NCBI RefSeq assembly: GCF_001424985.1 | Contig: NZ_LMDA01000023.1 | Span: forward strand, 303,257 to 367,256 | DNA from: Rhizobium sp. Root1212 | GTDB taxonomy: Bacteria > Pseudomonadota > Alphaproteobacteria > Rhizobiales > Rhizobiaceae | Direction of reading: 5' to 3' | DNA: 64,000 nt | Shown here: positions 24,742 to 33,655 of the stretch, one piece after another | How positions within the stretch are numbered: position 1 is the stretch's first letter | How the letters are laid out: every line of letters starts with the position of its first letter | Position numbers and translations under genes: made by a program | Notes under the pieces: generated by a model | Databases searched by the model: none | Seen by the model: only the letters and a program-made list of their open reading frames with translations | What the model was told of the DNA's origin: nothing

Positions 24742-25866
24742 ATGACAGCCTCTTCGAACACGGTGCCGGTCTCGATCCTTACCGGCTTTCTCGGCGCCGG
24801 CAAGACGACGCTGCTCAACCGGCTCCTGAAGGACCCGGACCTTTCCGATACCGCCGTCATTATCAACGAATTCGGTGATGTCTCGCTCGATCATCTGCTG
24901 GTCGAGGCCTCCAGCGACGGCATCATCGAGCTTTCCGACGGCTGCCTCTGCTGCACCGTGCGCGGCGAGTTGGTCGATACGCTGGCGGACCTGATGGATC
25001 GCATGCAGACCGGCCGTATCCGCCCCCTGCAGCGTGTCGTTATCGAAACGACCGGCCTTGCCGACCCGGCCCCGGTGCTGCAATCGGTCATCGGCAATCC
25101 GATCCTCGTGCAGAACTACCGGCTCGACGGCGTCGTCACCGTGGTCGATGCCGTCAACGGCCTTGCCACGCTCGACAATCACGAAGAGGCCGTGAAGCAG
25201 GTCGCCATGGCCGATCGGCTGGTGCTGTCGAAAGCGACGCTTGCCTCACCGGAGGCGGTGGACGCCTTGAAGGCGCGTCTTGCCGCGCTCAACCCCCGAG
25301 CCCCGCTGATCGACGGCGATACGCCCCTTGCCGGCAAGGCCGAGCTGTTTCACTGTGGGCTCTACGATCCCGCGACCAAGATCGCCGATGTCGGCCGCTG
25401 GCTGCAGGACGAGGCGCACGATCACGATCATTGCGACCACGACCATCATGATCACCACCACCATCATCATCACGATGCCAACCGCCATGGTGCGGATATC
25501 CGTTCCTTCAGCATCGTCCATGACCGGCCGATCGAGCCGATGGCGCTCGACATGTTCATCGATCTCCTGCGCTCGGCCCATGGCGAAAAGTTGCTGCGGA
25601 TGAAGGCGGTCGTTGCCATGTCGGACCGGCCGGAGCGGCCGCTGATCCTACATGGCGTCCAGAACGTCTTCCATACACCACAGCGCCTCGCCGCCTGGCC
25701 GGACCCGAACGACCGGCGCACCCGCATGGTCATCATCACCAAGGGCCTGGACGAAGCCTTCGTGCGAGACCTGTTCGACGCCTTCACCGGCCGCCCGTCC
25801 ATCGACAGAGCCGACCGTCAGGCCCTGGAAGACAATCCGCTCGCCGTGCCGGGAATGAAGCTTTAG
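24742..25866 (+). CDS. CobW/COG0523 GTP-binding metallochaperone
   Basis: 374 residues. It has a P-loop (GFLGAGKTT), the CxCC metal-binding motif of COG0523 (DGCLCCTV), a Walker B-type ETTGLADPAP, SKAT as the guanine-specificity region, and the CobW C-terminal domain. A linker of about 25 residues (near residues 226-250) is almost entirely His and Asp, a further metal-binding feature. Such proteins supply Zn or other metals to client enzymes; the client is unknown. It probably shares a transcript with the upstream carboxypeptidase. A cobalamin role is not required, because cobS-cobT lie 9 kb away. Its 3' end overlaps the tusA-like gene by four bases. Confidence 0.92.
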   Translation: MTASSNTVPVSILTGFLGAGKTTLLNRLLKDPDLSDTAVIINEFGDVSLDHLLVEASSDGIIELSDGCLCCTVRGELVDTLADLMDRMQTGRIRPLQRVVIETTGLADPAPVLQSVIGNPILVQNYRLDGVVTVVDAVNGLATLDNHEEAVKQVAMADRLVLSKATLASPEAVDALKARLAALNPRAPLIDGDTPLAGKAELFHCGLYDPATKIADVGRWLQDEAHDHDHCDHDHHDHHHHHHHDANRHGADIRSFSIVHDRPIEPMALDMFIDLLRSAHGEKLLRMKAVVAMSDRPERPLILHGVQNVFHTPQRLAAWPDPNDRRTRMVIITKGLDEAFVRDLFDAFTGRPSIDRADRQALEDNPLAVPGMKL

Positions 25867-26093
25867 GTCTTCTTCCTGATCAGAAAACGATGCCCGGTTT
25901 CGAGTGCATCGCTTTCGACCAGCGTATGTCCGTCCTCATGGCAGAAATGCGGGATATCGATCACCGCCAGCGGATCGGTGGTCTCGACCGCGATCAGCGC
26001 GCCCGGCGCCAGAAGTTGCATGCGCTTGCGGGTCTTCATGACCGGCAAGGGGCATTTCAGCCCCTTGAGGTCATAGACGATGGCATCGGGCAT
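25863..26093 (-). CDS. TusA/SirA-like sulfurtransferase
   Basis: 76 residues. The signature KGLKCPLPVMKTRK has the catalytic Cys followed by PLP, and the rest (GALIAVETTDPLAVIDIPHFC) fits the small TusA fold. It carries sulfur as a persulfide for tRNA thiolation or other pathways. I start it at the ATG at 26093, which shares one base with the transpeptidase stop (TGATG); a GTG three bases upstream is also possible. It follows the transpeptidase gene on the same transcript and converges with the COG0523 gene, overlapping it by four bases. Confidence 0.88.
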   Translation of the reverse strand: MPDAIVYDLKGLKCPLPVMKTRKRMQLLAPGALIAVETTDPLAVIDIPHFCHEDGHTLVESDALETGHRFLIRKKT

Positions 26094-27556
26094 CACTTGG
26101 CCCAGAATTTCCAGAAGGGTTTTTTCTGCGGCTGTTCGACGGTCATCTCACCCGGCGCGACAACGGTCGCATCGGCCTGCGGTGCGGCAGCTGCCGTCTC
26201 CGCGGCCGCAGCGGGCTTTGCGTCCTTGACCGGCGTCTGCGCCGCCTTGGCCGGGATCGTGGCCGTCTCGGTCACCCGCTTCTCAGCGGCTGCCGGGTTG
26301 GCCTCCGTCAGGCTGTTGGAAACGGGCGCCGCTTGCGGCTCGGCAACGTCCTTGGCGCCGAACAGGCTCCAGAAGCTCTTCTTGGCGGCCGGAGCCTCGA
26401 CAGCGGCCTGCTCGACCGGCCGGGGCATCGGGTTTTCAGCCGGCACCGGCACGCTCTTGCCGCCACGGGTGCTCTTCTCAAGCTCCGCCGCCTGGATTTC
26501 GATCGCCTTCTTGGCTTCCGCCAGTTCGGCGCGCTTTGCTTCCAGTTCCGCGAGGTCTTCCGCCTTCATCAGCTTACCGGCGTCGATGGAGCGGCCGGTC
26601 GGCGCGTAGGCGAGTTCCTTGCCGACGCGATCCTTGGCGACGATCGCCTTGCGCTCGGCCTCGCTCGGCTCGTACCACACCATGCCGTCATATTTCTTCA
26701 GCGCTTTGGCGTAGTCCTCGTCGTATTTCTTGTTGTAGCTCGCCAGCGCCATCTGCATTGACGGCGGCGTCGACATGGCCGGACAGGCGCCGGCCGGATT
26801 GAACTTGCCGTCGGTCTGCTGGTTGAAGACGTATTTCTTCTCGCAGATGTTGACCTCAGGCGGCCGCTTGGTGATCTCGAACTGGTCGTAGCCGACCTTC
26901 AGCATGTTCCAGAAGTCGATGTTCGGGCTGTTCTTGTGGCGCGCCATGTTTTCCGCGGTCATTCGGAAGGGCAGGGCCTGCAGCTGGATCGTCTGCTGGC
27001 CGCCCTTGTAGGCGTCGCGCGCGAGCGCGAAGATTTCCTGCATCTGCTCGTCGGTCATCGAATAGCAGCCGGACGACGAGCAGGCGCCGTGTATCATCAG
27101 GTTGGTGCCATGGCGGCCGTTCGCTGCGTCGTAGCGGTTCGGAAAGCCGGTGTTGATGGCGAGATAATAGCTGGAATTCGGGTTCATCTGGCCGGGGCTG
27201 ATAGGATAGAAACCCTCGGGCGCCTGCCGGTCGCCTTCCTTCACCTTCGGGCCGAGCTTGCCGGACCAGGCGCAGATCTTGTATTCGCGCAGCTTGGCGA
27301 AACGGTTGGTGGCGTCGGCCTTCCAGATTTCGAGCGCACCTTCTTCCTTGAAAATGCGGATCATGATCGGGGAGGTCTTCGGCATGTTCGCCGCCTGCAT
27401 ATTGGCGACGATCCGGCCGGAAAGCTCGTAAGTTGTCTTGTTCTTGACGCTCTTGATGTCGACTTCGGCCTTGTCGAAGGAATCCAGCGTCTCGTTGGTG
27501 CAGCCTGCGAGCAAGGCGGCGACAGCGGCGGTAATAACGAGATTTCTCAGACGCAT
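26093..27556 (-). CDS. L,D-transpeptidase-type (YkuD) lipoprotein
   Basis: 487 residues from the ATG at 27556. The N-terminus is a lipoprotein signal with lipobox LLAGC. The YkuD catalytic signature HGACSSSGCYSMTD has the active Cys and His. Enzymes of this fold cross-link peptidoglycan or attach proteins to it from the periplasmic side. After about residue 300 the protein becomes a charged helix and then an Ala/Pro/Lys-rich linker with two similar aromatic patches, KKSFWSLFGAK and KKPFWKFWAK; the second is the very C-terminus. It is followed directly by the tusA-like gene. Confidence 0.9.
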   Translation of the reverse strand: MRLRNLVITAAVAALLAGCTNETLDSFDKAEVDIKSVKNKTTYELSGRIVANMQAANMPKTSPIMIRIFKEEGALEIWKADATNRFAKLREYKICAWSGKLGPKVKEGDRQAPEGFYPISPGQMNPNSSYYLAINTGFPNRYDAANGRHGTNLMIHGACSSSGCYSMTDEQMQEIFALARDAYKGGQQTIQLQALPFRMTAENMARHKNSPNIDFWNMLKVGYDQFEITKRPPEVNICEKKYVFNQQTDGKFNPAGACPAMSTPPSMQMALASYNKKYDEDYAKALKKYDGMVWYEPSEAERKAIVAKDRVGKELAYAPTGRSIDAGKLMKAEDLAELEAKRAELAEAKKAIEIQAAELEKSTRGGKSVPVPAENPMPRPVEQAAVEAPAAKKSFWSLFGAKDVAEPQAAPVSNSLTEANPAAAEKRVTETATIPAKAAQTPVKDAKPAAAAETAAAAPQADATVVAPGEMTVEQPQKKPFWKFWAK

Positions 27557-27778
27557 CAGCAAGAGCCCATTATGAATACAATCAAACGCCTCGATTCCCG
27601 CAGGCGGAGCAGGGAATCAATACGTCCTTATACTTCACAAATTATTAACCTTGCAGGCCCGCCTCGGCCCTGCCATGTCCTGACCCCATGATTATGGCCA
27701 AGATTTGGCTGTATTCCCGATTATCGACATATTCCCCGATGGTTAGGGCGACACCGTTGCCGCCTTGCACCGGTCGGC

Positions 27779-28732
27779 TCAGAGATGACGGCCGATGTTC
27801 AGGTATTTCTGCCGGCGATCCGAACGCAGCTGCTCGCCGTTGCGGCCGGAAAGTTCCTTCAGCGCGTCGGCGATGACCGTGCCGGTCCGCTCGATCACGG
27901 CATCGGGATCACGATGGGCGCCGCCCACCGGCTCGGATATGATGCCGTCGACGATGCCGAGCGACTTCAGGTCTTCCGCGGTGATCTTCATGTTGGTCGC
28001 GGCCTCGCGGGCGCGGGTGGAATCGCGCCACAGGATCGAGGCTGCACCTTCCGGCGAGATCACGCTGTAGATCGAATGCTCCAGCATATAGACGCGGTTG
28101 CCGGTCGCGATGGCGATTGCGCCGCCGGAGCCGCCTTCGCCGATGACGACGGAGACGATCGGCACCTTGACGTTGAGGCACATTTCCGTGGAGCGGGCGA
28201 TGGCTTCCGCCTGGCCGCGCTCTTCCGCGCCGATGCCCGGATAGGCGCCGGCCGTATCGATCAGCGTCACCAGCGGCAGGCCGAAGCGGTCGGCCATTTC
28301 CATGACGCGGATCGCCTTGCGGTAGCCTTCGGGACGGGCGCTGCCGAAATTGTGCTTGATGCGCGACTTGGTGTCGTTGCCCTTCTCCTGGCCGATGACG
28401 GCGACGGGCGTGCCGCGGAAGCGGGCAAGGCCCGCCTGGATGGCTTCGTCGTTGGAGAACTTGCGGTCGCCGGCAAGCGGCGTGAATTCGGTGAAGAGAC
28501 CGGCGGCATAATCGACGAAGTGCGGACGCTGCGGATGCCGCGCGACCTGGGTCTTCTGCCACGGGTTGAGCTTGGAATAGATGTCGACCATCGCTTCGCG
28601 CGCACGCACTTCCAGCCGGCCGACTTCATCGCTCGTGTCGATGCTCTCGTCCTCGCTGGCGAGCTTCTTCAGCTCATGGATTTTGCCTTCGAGATCCGAG
28701 ATTGGTTTTTCGAAATCGAGGTAGTTGTGCAT
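27779..28732 (-). CDS. accA: Acetyl-CoA carboxylase carboxyltransferase, alpha subunit
   Basis: 317 residues, the usual size. It transfers CO2 from biotin to acetyl-CoA, with AccD, in the first step of fatty acid synthesis. The start [15 protein letters not shown], the crotonase-fold core with [21 protein letters not shown], and [12 protein letters not shown] are all characteristic. The frame is open upstream but the ATG at 28732 gives the conserved N-terminus. It lies 67 bases after xerD on the same strand. Confidence 0.97.
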   Translation of the reverse strand: MHNYLDFEKPISDLEGKIHELKKLASEDESIDTSDEVGRLEVRAREAMVDIYSKLNPWQKTQVARHPQRPHFVDYAAGLFTEFTPLAGDRKFSNDEAIQAGLARFRGTPVAVIGQEKGNDTKSRIKHNFGSARPEGYRKAIRVMEMADRFGLPLVTLIDTAGAYPGIGAEERGQAEAIARSTEMCLNVKVPIVSVVIGEGGSGGAIAIATGNRVYMLEHSIYSVISPEGAASILWRDSTRAREAATNMKITAEDLKSLGIVDGIISEPVGGAHRDPDAVIERTGTVIADALKELSGRNGEQLRSDRRQKYLNIGRHL

Positions 28733-28799
28733 GAGATACGTTTCCGATCGTTCTGCGCTCTTGGCCGCCGATGGGTGCGATCCAAGGGCTCTGGCGGTC

Positions 28800-29753
28800 C
28801 TAATCCCGTTTTTTCGCCTGTTTGGCAAGGGGGTGATGGTTCTGGACGAGCTGGTGAAGCCGCTCTTCCAGCACATGGGTATAGATTTGTGTCGTTGAAA
28901 TGTCCGAATGTCCAAGCAGTTCCTGTACGGCGCGCAGGTCTGCCCCGTTGGCAAGAAGATGGCTCGCAAAGGCGTGGCGCAGCACATGCGGCGAGATCGT
29001 CGCGACCCGAATGCCGGCGCGGGCCGCCAGATCCTTGAGGTCGCGGGCGAAAACCTGCCGCGGCAGATAGCCGGCCTTGCCGGAGGAGGGGAACAGCCAG
29101 GGACTATCCTCGGCCCCCTCCGTCGCCGCAGTCTCAGCAGCCAAAGCTGTCCCGTAGGTCGCGACGGCGCTGATCGCCGAGCGCGACAGCGGCACCAGCC
29201 GTTCCTTATTGCCCTTGCCCCTAATGACGAGGAAGCGTCCGTTCTGGGAGAGCACGCTTGCCGGCAGCGAAACGAGTTCGCTGACGCGCATGCCGGTGGC
29301 ATAGAGCAGCTCGATCAGCGCGTGCATGCGCTGGCGCTGAAGCCGGCCGGGGCTCGCATCCTGTGCTTCGGTCTCCGCCTGCGTGATCAGTTTGGAAACG
29401 TCGTCGATGCTCAGCGTCTTCGGCAGCGAGCGCGCCTTCTTCGGTGCGTCGAGCACGCCGGTCGGATCGTCGCCGCGCAGGCCCTCGGCATAGAGAAACT
29501 TGTAGAATTGCCGGAGCGCCGAAAGCCGCCGCGCCTGCGAGGAGGCCATGAAGCCCTGTTGCGAGAGGTGGGCAAGATAGGCGCGCAAATCCTCCGAGCC
29601 TGCTGCGAGCGCGCTGACGCCGCGCGTCTTGAGGAACGAGCAGGCATCCTCCAGATCGCGCTCGTAGGAAGAGAGCGTGTTGACGGCAGCGCCCCGCTCG
29701 GCGCTCATCATTTCCAGGAAGGATTCGACGTGGAGGCCTGAGCGGTCGGTCAT
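28800..29753 (-). CDS. xerD: Site-specific tyrosine recombinase XerD
   Basis: 317 residues. It resolves chromosome dimers at dif together with XerC. The SAM-like N-terminal domain is residues about 5-95 and the catalytic domain follows. The catalytic residues are in the expected order: Arg in GMRVSEL, Lys in GKGNKER, His-x-x-Arg in HVLRHAFA, His in GHSDISTT and Tyr in IYTHV. Its ATG (29753) overlaps the stop of a 49-residue upstream ORF in an ATGA, so the two are translationally coupled. No dif site is recognised in the window. Confidence 0.95.
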   Translation of the reverse strand: MTDRSGLHVESFLEMMSAERGAAVNTLSSYERDLEDACSFLKTRGVSALAAGSEDLRAYLAHLSQQGFMASSQARRLSALRQFYKFLYAEGLRGDDPTGVLDAPKKARSLPKTLSIDDVSKLITQAETEAQDASPGRLQRQRMHALIELLYATGMRVSELVSLPASVLSQNGRFLVIRGKGNKERLVPLSRSAISAVATYGTALAAETAATEGAEDSPWLFPSSGKAGYLPRQVFARDLKDLAARAGIRVATISPHVLRHAFASHLLANGADLRAVQELLGHSDISTTQIYTHVLEERLHQLVQNHHPLAKQAKKRD

Positions 29754-29899
29754 TGGGGCTTGTTGATCCGTTCCGAGGGGATGCGGATCGTCACGTCCCG
29801 TTCCACCGGGTTCACGAAGGTCACAAGTGCCAGCATGGTTCCATAGATCACGCCCGCAATGACCGCGCAGATGAACAGGAAGCGGAACAGGGTGGGCAT
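29750..29899 (-). CDS. Small single-pass membrane protein upstream of xerD
   Basis: 49 residues, beginning [20 protein letters not shown]. One hydrophobic helix occupies about residues 4-30; the rest is polar ([14 protein letters not shown]) and ends in NKPQ. AGGAG lies 6 bases before the ATG. The stop codon overlaps the xerD start as ATGA, which strongly suggests it is translated. The family is unknown to me. It may simply couple translation into xerD, or act as a membrane peptide. Confidence 0.75.
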   Translation of the reverse strand: MPTLFRFLFICAVIAGVIYGTMLALVTFVNPVERDVTIRIPSERINKPQ

Positions 29900-30045
29900 G
29901 ATCAACTCCTAAAATCGGCACCTATATGAGCATGCCGGTTTTGAAGTGCAAGAAGAAGCGCTTTGCCGCCGCTTACCGCCCGGCGATCCCTTGACGCTTT
30001 CCCCTGATTTGTCGATACCGGAAGGGAACAGGGACAGAAGGCTTT

Positions 30046-30624
30046 ATGAACGACGTGACCGAACCGGTTTCCGAGGTGCTGGCGGAAAAGGCGAAAGCCG
30101 TGCTCGGCAAGCGCAATCTCGTCTTCGTCGGCCTGATGGGCGCCGGAAAATCGGCGATCGGCCGCATGACGGCTTCCGCGCTCGGCATTCCCTTCGTCGA
30201 TTCCGACCACGAGATCGAGCGCGTCTCGCGCATGACCATATCGGAGCTTTTCGCGGCTTACGGCGAAGACGAGTTCCGCGCGCTGGAAGCCCGCGTCATC
30301 AAGCGCCTTTTGAATTCCGGTCCGCGCGTCGTCTCCACCGGCGGCGGCGCCTATATCAACGAGCGCACCCGCCGCCATATCAAGCGCAGCGGCCTGTCCC
30401 TGTGGCTGAATGCCGATCTCGACGTGCTCTGGGAGCGGGTCAACAAGCGCGACACCCGGCCGCTGTTGAAAACCGAAAACCCCAGGCAGACGCTCGAAAA
30501 CCTGATGAAGGCCCGCTACCCGATCTATGCCGAAGCCGATCTCAGCGTACTGTCGCGCGATGTGAAGAAAGAAGTCATGGTCGAGGAGGTGCTGGCTGCC
30601 ATCTCCTGCCTGCAGAAGAAGTGA
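30046..30624 (+). CDS. aroK: Shikimate kinase
   Basis: 192 residues. It phosphorylates shikimate with ATP in aromatic amino acid synthesis. The P-loop is GLMGAGKSAIGR, the shikimate site is DSDHEIE with the following FRALE, and STGGGAYIN and RDTRPLL complete the family pattern. The N-terminal 20 residues are longer than in E. coli AroK. aroB starts 5 bases downstream. It is divergent from the small ORF-xerD-accA transcript. Confidence 0.96.
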   Translation: MNDVTEPVSEVLAEKAKAVLGKRNLVFVGLMGAGKSAIGRMTASALGIPFVDSDHEIERVSRMTISELFAAYGEDEFRALEARVIKRLLNSGPRVVSTGGGAYINERTRRHIKRSGLSLWLNADLDVLWERVNKRDTRPLLKTENPRQTLENLMKARYPIYAEADLSVLSRDVKKEVMVEEVLAAISCLQKK

Positions 30625-30629
30625 GTGTA

Positions 30630-31742
30630 ATGACCCACCGTACCGTCCGCGTCGAACTCGGCGACCGTTCCTATGACATCCTCATCGGCCCCGGCCTGAT
30701 CGCCGCGACCGCCGCAGAGATCACCAAGCGCCTCAAGGGCCGCCGCATGGCCGTCATCACCGACGAGCATGTCGCGCCGCTCTATCTCGACACCGTCATG
30801 CATGGTCTGGCGAGCGCCGGCATCGAGGCCGTCAGCGCCGTGCTCCCGGCCGGCGAGAAGACCAAGAGCTTCGATCACCTGATCCCCGTCTGCGAAACCA
30901 TCCTCGGTGCCCGCATCGAGCGCAACGATGCCGTGATCGCGCTTGGCGGCGGTGTCATCGGCGATCTCACCGGCTTTGCCGCCGGCATCGTCCGCCGCGG
31001 CTCCCGCTTCATCCAGATCCCGACCTCGCTCTTGGCGCAGGTCGATTCCTCCGTCGGCGGCAAGACCGGCATCAATTCACCCCACGGCAAGAACCTGATC
31101 GGCGTCTTCCACCAGCCGGATCTCGTGCTCGCCGATACCGATGTGCTCGATACGCTGAGCCCGCGCGAATTCCGCGCCGGTTATGCCGAGGTCGCCAAAT
31201 ACGGCCTGATCGACAAGCCGGATTTCTTCGAATGGCTGGAAAACAACTGGCAGGCGGTCTTCGCCGGCGGCGAGGCCCGCATCGAGGCCGTCGCAATCAG
31301 TTGCCAGGCCAAGGCCGATGTCGTCGCAGCCGACGAGCGCGAAAACGGCCAGCGGGCGCTGCTCAATCTCGGCCACACCTTCGGCCACGCGCTGGAAGCC
31401 GCCACCGCCTATGACGGCAGCCGGCTGGTCCACGGCGAGGGTGTGTCGATCGGCATGGTGCTCGCCCACCAGTTTTCCGCCCGCATGAACCTTGCGAGCC
31501 CCGATGTCGCAAGCCGCGTCGAAGCCCACTTGAGGCAGGTCGGCCTTCCCACCCGGATAGACGAAATTCCCGGTAGCCTGCCACCGGCCGACGTGCTGAT
31601 GGATGCCATCGCCCAGGACAAGAAGGTCAAGGGCGGCAAGCTCACTTTCATCCTGACCCGCGGTCTCGGCCAGTCCTTCGTCGCCGATGATGTGCCGGCT
31701 TCGGAAGTGCTCTCCTTCCTCGAGGAGAAGCATCCGGCATGA
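30630..31742 (+). CDS. aroB: 3-dehydroquinate synthase
   Basis: 370 residues from the ATG at 30630, 5 bases after aroK; the longer open frame upstream is the aroK shadow. It makes 3-dehydroquinate from DAHP using NAD+ and a divalent metal. Conserved segments are GGGVIGDLTGFAA, SSVGGKTGIN, and the metal-binding HTFGHALEA and HGEGVSIGM. It overlaps the next gene by ATGA, forming an aroK-aroB-CorC-like operon. Confidence 0.97.
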   Translation: MTHRTVRVELGDRSYDILIGPGLIAATAAEITKRLKGRRMAVITDEHVAPLYLDTVMHGLASAGIEAVSAVLPAGEKTKSFDHLIPVCETILGARIERNDAVIALGGGVIGDLTGFAAGIVRRGSRFIQIPTSLLAQVDSSVGGKTGINSPHGKNLIGVFHQPDLVLADTDVLDTLSPREFRAGYAEVAKYGLIDKPDFFEWLENNWQAVFAGGEARIEAVAISCQAKADVVAADERENGQRALLNLGHTFGHALEAATAYDGSRLVHGEGVSIGMVLAHQFSARMNLASPDVASRVEAHLRQVGLPTRIDEIPGSLPPADVLMDAIAQDKKVKGGKLTFILTRGLGQSFVADDVPASEVLSFLEEKHPA

Positions 31743-33046
31743 CGGTGGAAGGCGTTCTCGGCTTTTTGGTTGAGGAATGGCCGGTTCTGGCCGGCATCGC
31801 CCTGCTGCTTGTCTGCTCTGCTTTCTTCTCCGCGGCCGAAACGGCCCTCGTCAACGCCTCGCAGGCGCGCATGCATGCACTGGAGGCCAACGGCGATGAC
31901 CGCGCTCGTCTCGTTACGGTGCTCAACGCCCGGCAGGACAGGCTGATCGGCACGCTGCTGCTCGGCAAGAATATCGTCAATATCCTCGCGGCAACACTGG
32001 CGGCCGAGCTGTTCATCCCATCCTTCGGCTGGTGGGGCGTGCTTTACGCAACCCTGACGATGACCTTCCTGCTGGTAATCTTCTCCGACGTCCTGCCCAA
32101 GGGCTGGGCCGTCGCCGCGCCGGACAGGCTGGCGCGCGCCGTCGCCCCCGTCGCGCACTTTTTCGTGGTGCTGATCGGGCCGGTCTCCAGTCTCGTCAAC
32201 CGCATCGTGCGCGGCATCCTCGGTCTCTTCGGCTATGAGTTCTCCAAGGAACGCCCGATGCTGACGGCGCATGAGGAACTGCGCGGCGCCGTCGATTTCC
32301 TGCACCGCGAGGGCGCGGTGGTAAAAGCCGACCGCGACCTGCTCGGCGGCGTGCTCGATCTCGGCGATCTCGCCGTCTCCGATATCATGATCCACCGCAC
32401 GTCGATGCGGGCGCTGAATGCCGAGGAAGCGCCGGAAGTGCTTGTGCGCGCGGTGCTGGAAAGCTCCTATACCCGCATGCCCGTCTGGCGCGGTGCGAGC
32501 GACAACATCATCGGCGTGCTGCACGCCAAGGACCTGTTACGCGCCCTTGCCGAGCCGGATGTGACGCCGGAGACGGTCGATATCGTCCGCATCGCGCAAA
32601 AGCCGTGGTTCGTGCCGGATACGACCAATCTCAAGGACCAGCTTAGCGCCTTCCTGCGCCGCAAGGTCCATTTCGCCATCGTCGTCGACGAATACGGCGA
32701 GATGCAGGGTCTGGTGACGTTGGAAGATATTCTGGAGGAGATCGTCGGCGATATCGCCGACGAGCACGATATCGCCATCCAGGGTGTGCGCACCGAAGCG
32801 GACGGATCGATCGTCGTCGATGGTAGCGTGCCGATCCGCGACCTGAACCGCGCGCTCGACTGGTCGCTTCCCGACGAGGAAGCCACCACCGTCGCCGGCC
32901 TCGTCATCCACGAGTCGCGCAGCATTCCGGAAGAGCGGCAGGCGTTCACGTTCTACGGCAAGCGTTTCATCGTGATGAAACGGGTGAAGAACCGGATTAC
33001 ACGATTGCGCATCCGGCCGGCAGAGGATTTGCCGGCGGGGGGATAG
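31739..33046 (+). CDS. HlyC/CorC family transporter-associated protein (CNNM and CBS domains)
   Basis: 435 residues. An N-terminal DUF21/CNNM membrane domain (about 1-185, three or four hydrophobic helices, with FFSAAETALVNAS) precedes two CBS domains (about 205-330, with VHFAIVVDEYGEMQGLVTLEDILEEIVG) and a C-terminal CorC domain. Such proteins take part in Mg2+/Co2+ homeostasis or efflux. The name hemolysin often attached to them has little basis. It is in an operon with aroKB and ends against repeat copy 3. Confidence 0.9.
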   Translation: MTVEGVLGFLVEEWPVLAGIALLLVCSAFFSAAETALVNASQARMHALEANGDDRARLVTVLNARQDRLIGTLLLGKNIVNILAATLAAELFIPSFGWWGVLYATLTMTFLLVIFSDVLPKGWAVAAPDRLARAVAPVAHFFVVLIGPVSSLVNRIVRGILGLFGYEFSKERPMLTAHEELRGAVDFLHREGAVVKADRDLLGGVLDLGDLAVSDIMIHRTSMRALNAEEAPEVLVRAVLESSYTRMPVWRGASDNIIGVLHAKDLLRALAEPDVTPETVDIVRIAQKPWFVPDTTNLKDQLSAFLRRKVHFAIVVDEYGEMQGLVTLEDILEEIVGDIADEHDIAIQGVRTEADGSIVVDGSVPIRDLNRALDWSLPDEEATTVAGLVIHESRSIPEERQAFTFYGKRFIVMKRVKNRITRLRIRPAEDLPAGG

Positions 33047-33049
33047 GGC

Positions 33050-33208
33050 TCCCCCTCATCCGGCCTGTCGGCCACCTTCTCCACGCTTGCGGGGAGAAGG
33101 GATATGCCGCACCTGCTGTTTTCCTTTTGCTGCTTTTGGAAAAGGAACGAGCGGCAATCTCGATCGTCCCCTCTCTCCGCGAGCTGGGAGAGGGCTAGGG
33201 TGAGGGGC
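33050..33208. repeat. Intergenic palindromic repeat, RIME-like (copy 3)
   Basis: It begins CCCCTCATCCGGCCTGTCGG, continues with an imperfect CTTCTCCACGCTTGCGGGGAG palindrome and ATGCCGCA, and ends with a second palindrome and GGGCTAGGGTGAGGGGC. It has the same orientation as copy 1 and more mutations. It separates the convergent CorC-like and bolA genes. Confidence 0.85.
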
Positions 33209-33223
33209 AATCCTGCAAAATCC

Positions 33224-33505
33224 TCACCACCGCGTCGCTTCCCCCGGCGCTGCCGGCTCCACCGCCAACGCATGCAGCCCGGCATCCAGTTCCGGCTTCA
33301 AAAGTGCGTTGATCGCCCGGTGCCGCGCTACCCGGCTCATGCCGGCAAACACGCTGGAAACGATCCGCACCCGCATATGGGTTTCGCCGCTTCCGTCGAA
33401 ACTTTCCTGATGCCCGGCATGCAGGTGGCTTTCGTTGATCACCATCAGCCGCTCCGGGGCGAAAGCTTCGGTCAGTTTTGCCTCAATACTCTGTTGAAAC
33501 GACAT
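33224..33505 (-). CDS. bolA: BolA family protein
   Basis: 93 residues. The BolA fold is recognisable from the N-terminal helix (IEAKLTEAFAPERLMVINESHLHAGH) and the loop and helix FAGMSRVARHRAINALLKPEL. The His residues in SHLHAGH are those that can hold an iron-sulfur cluster with a monothiol glutaredoxin. It probably acts in iron-sulfur/iron sensing or morphology. It is divergent from the J-domain gene. Confidence 0.92.
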   Translation of the reverse strand: MSFQQSIEAKLTEAFAPERLMVINESHLHAGHQESFDGSGETHMRVRIVSSVFAGMSRVARHRAINALLKPELDAGLHALAVEPAAPGEATRW

Positions 33506-33655
33506 GATTTGGCCCCGTTCTTCTGGCTTGTCCGCAGGGTTGCGCGCCGGTTAACGGCGGACGGGCCGAGCGGTGCAAAATACTCGCAAAAAGCCTGCAA
33601 CATTCCGGTTTGTCAATTCTTGTTGTGATGCCTGTCACACCCCATAATTAGCGCC

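Noticed and set aside
24742..25866. Assigning the COG0523 gene to cobalamin synthesis as cobW because cobS-cobT occur in the window
   Set aside because: It is 9 kb from cobS-cobT, pairs with a peptidoglycan gene, and its His-rich linker fits a general zinc/metal chaperone equally well.
31739..33046. A haemolysin role for the CorC-like protein
   Set aside because: The CNNM plus CBS plus CorC domain order indicates ion homeostasis; the haemolysin label in this family is historical.
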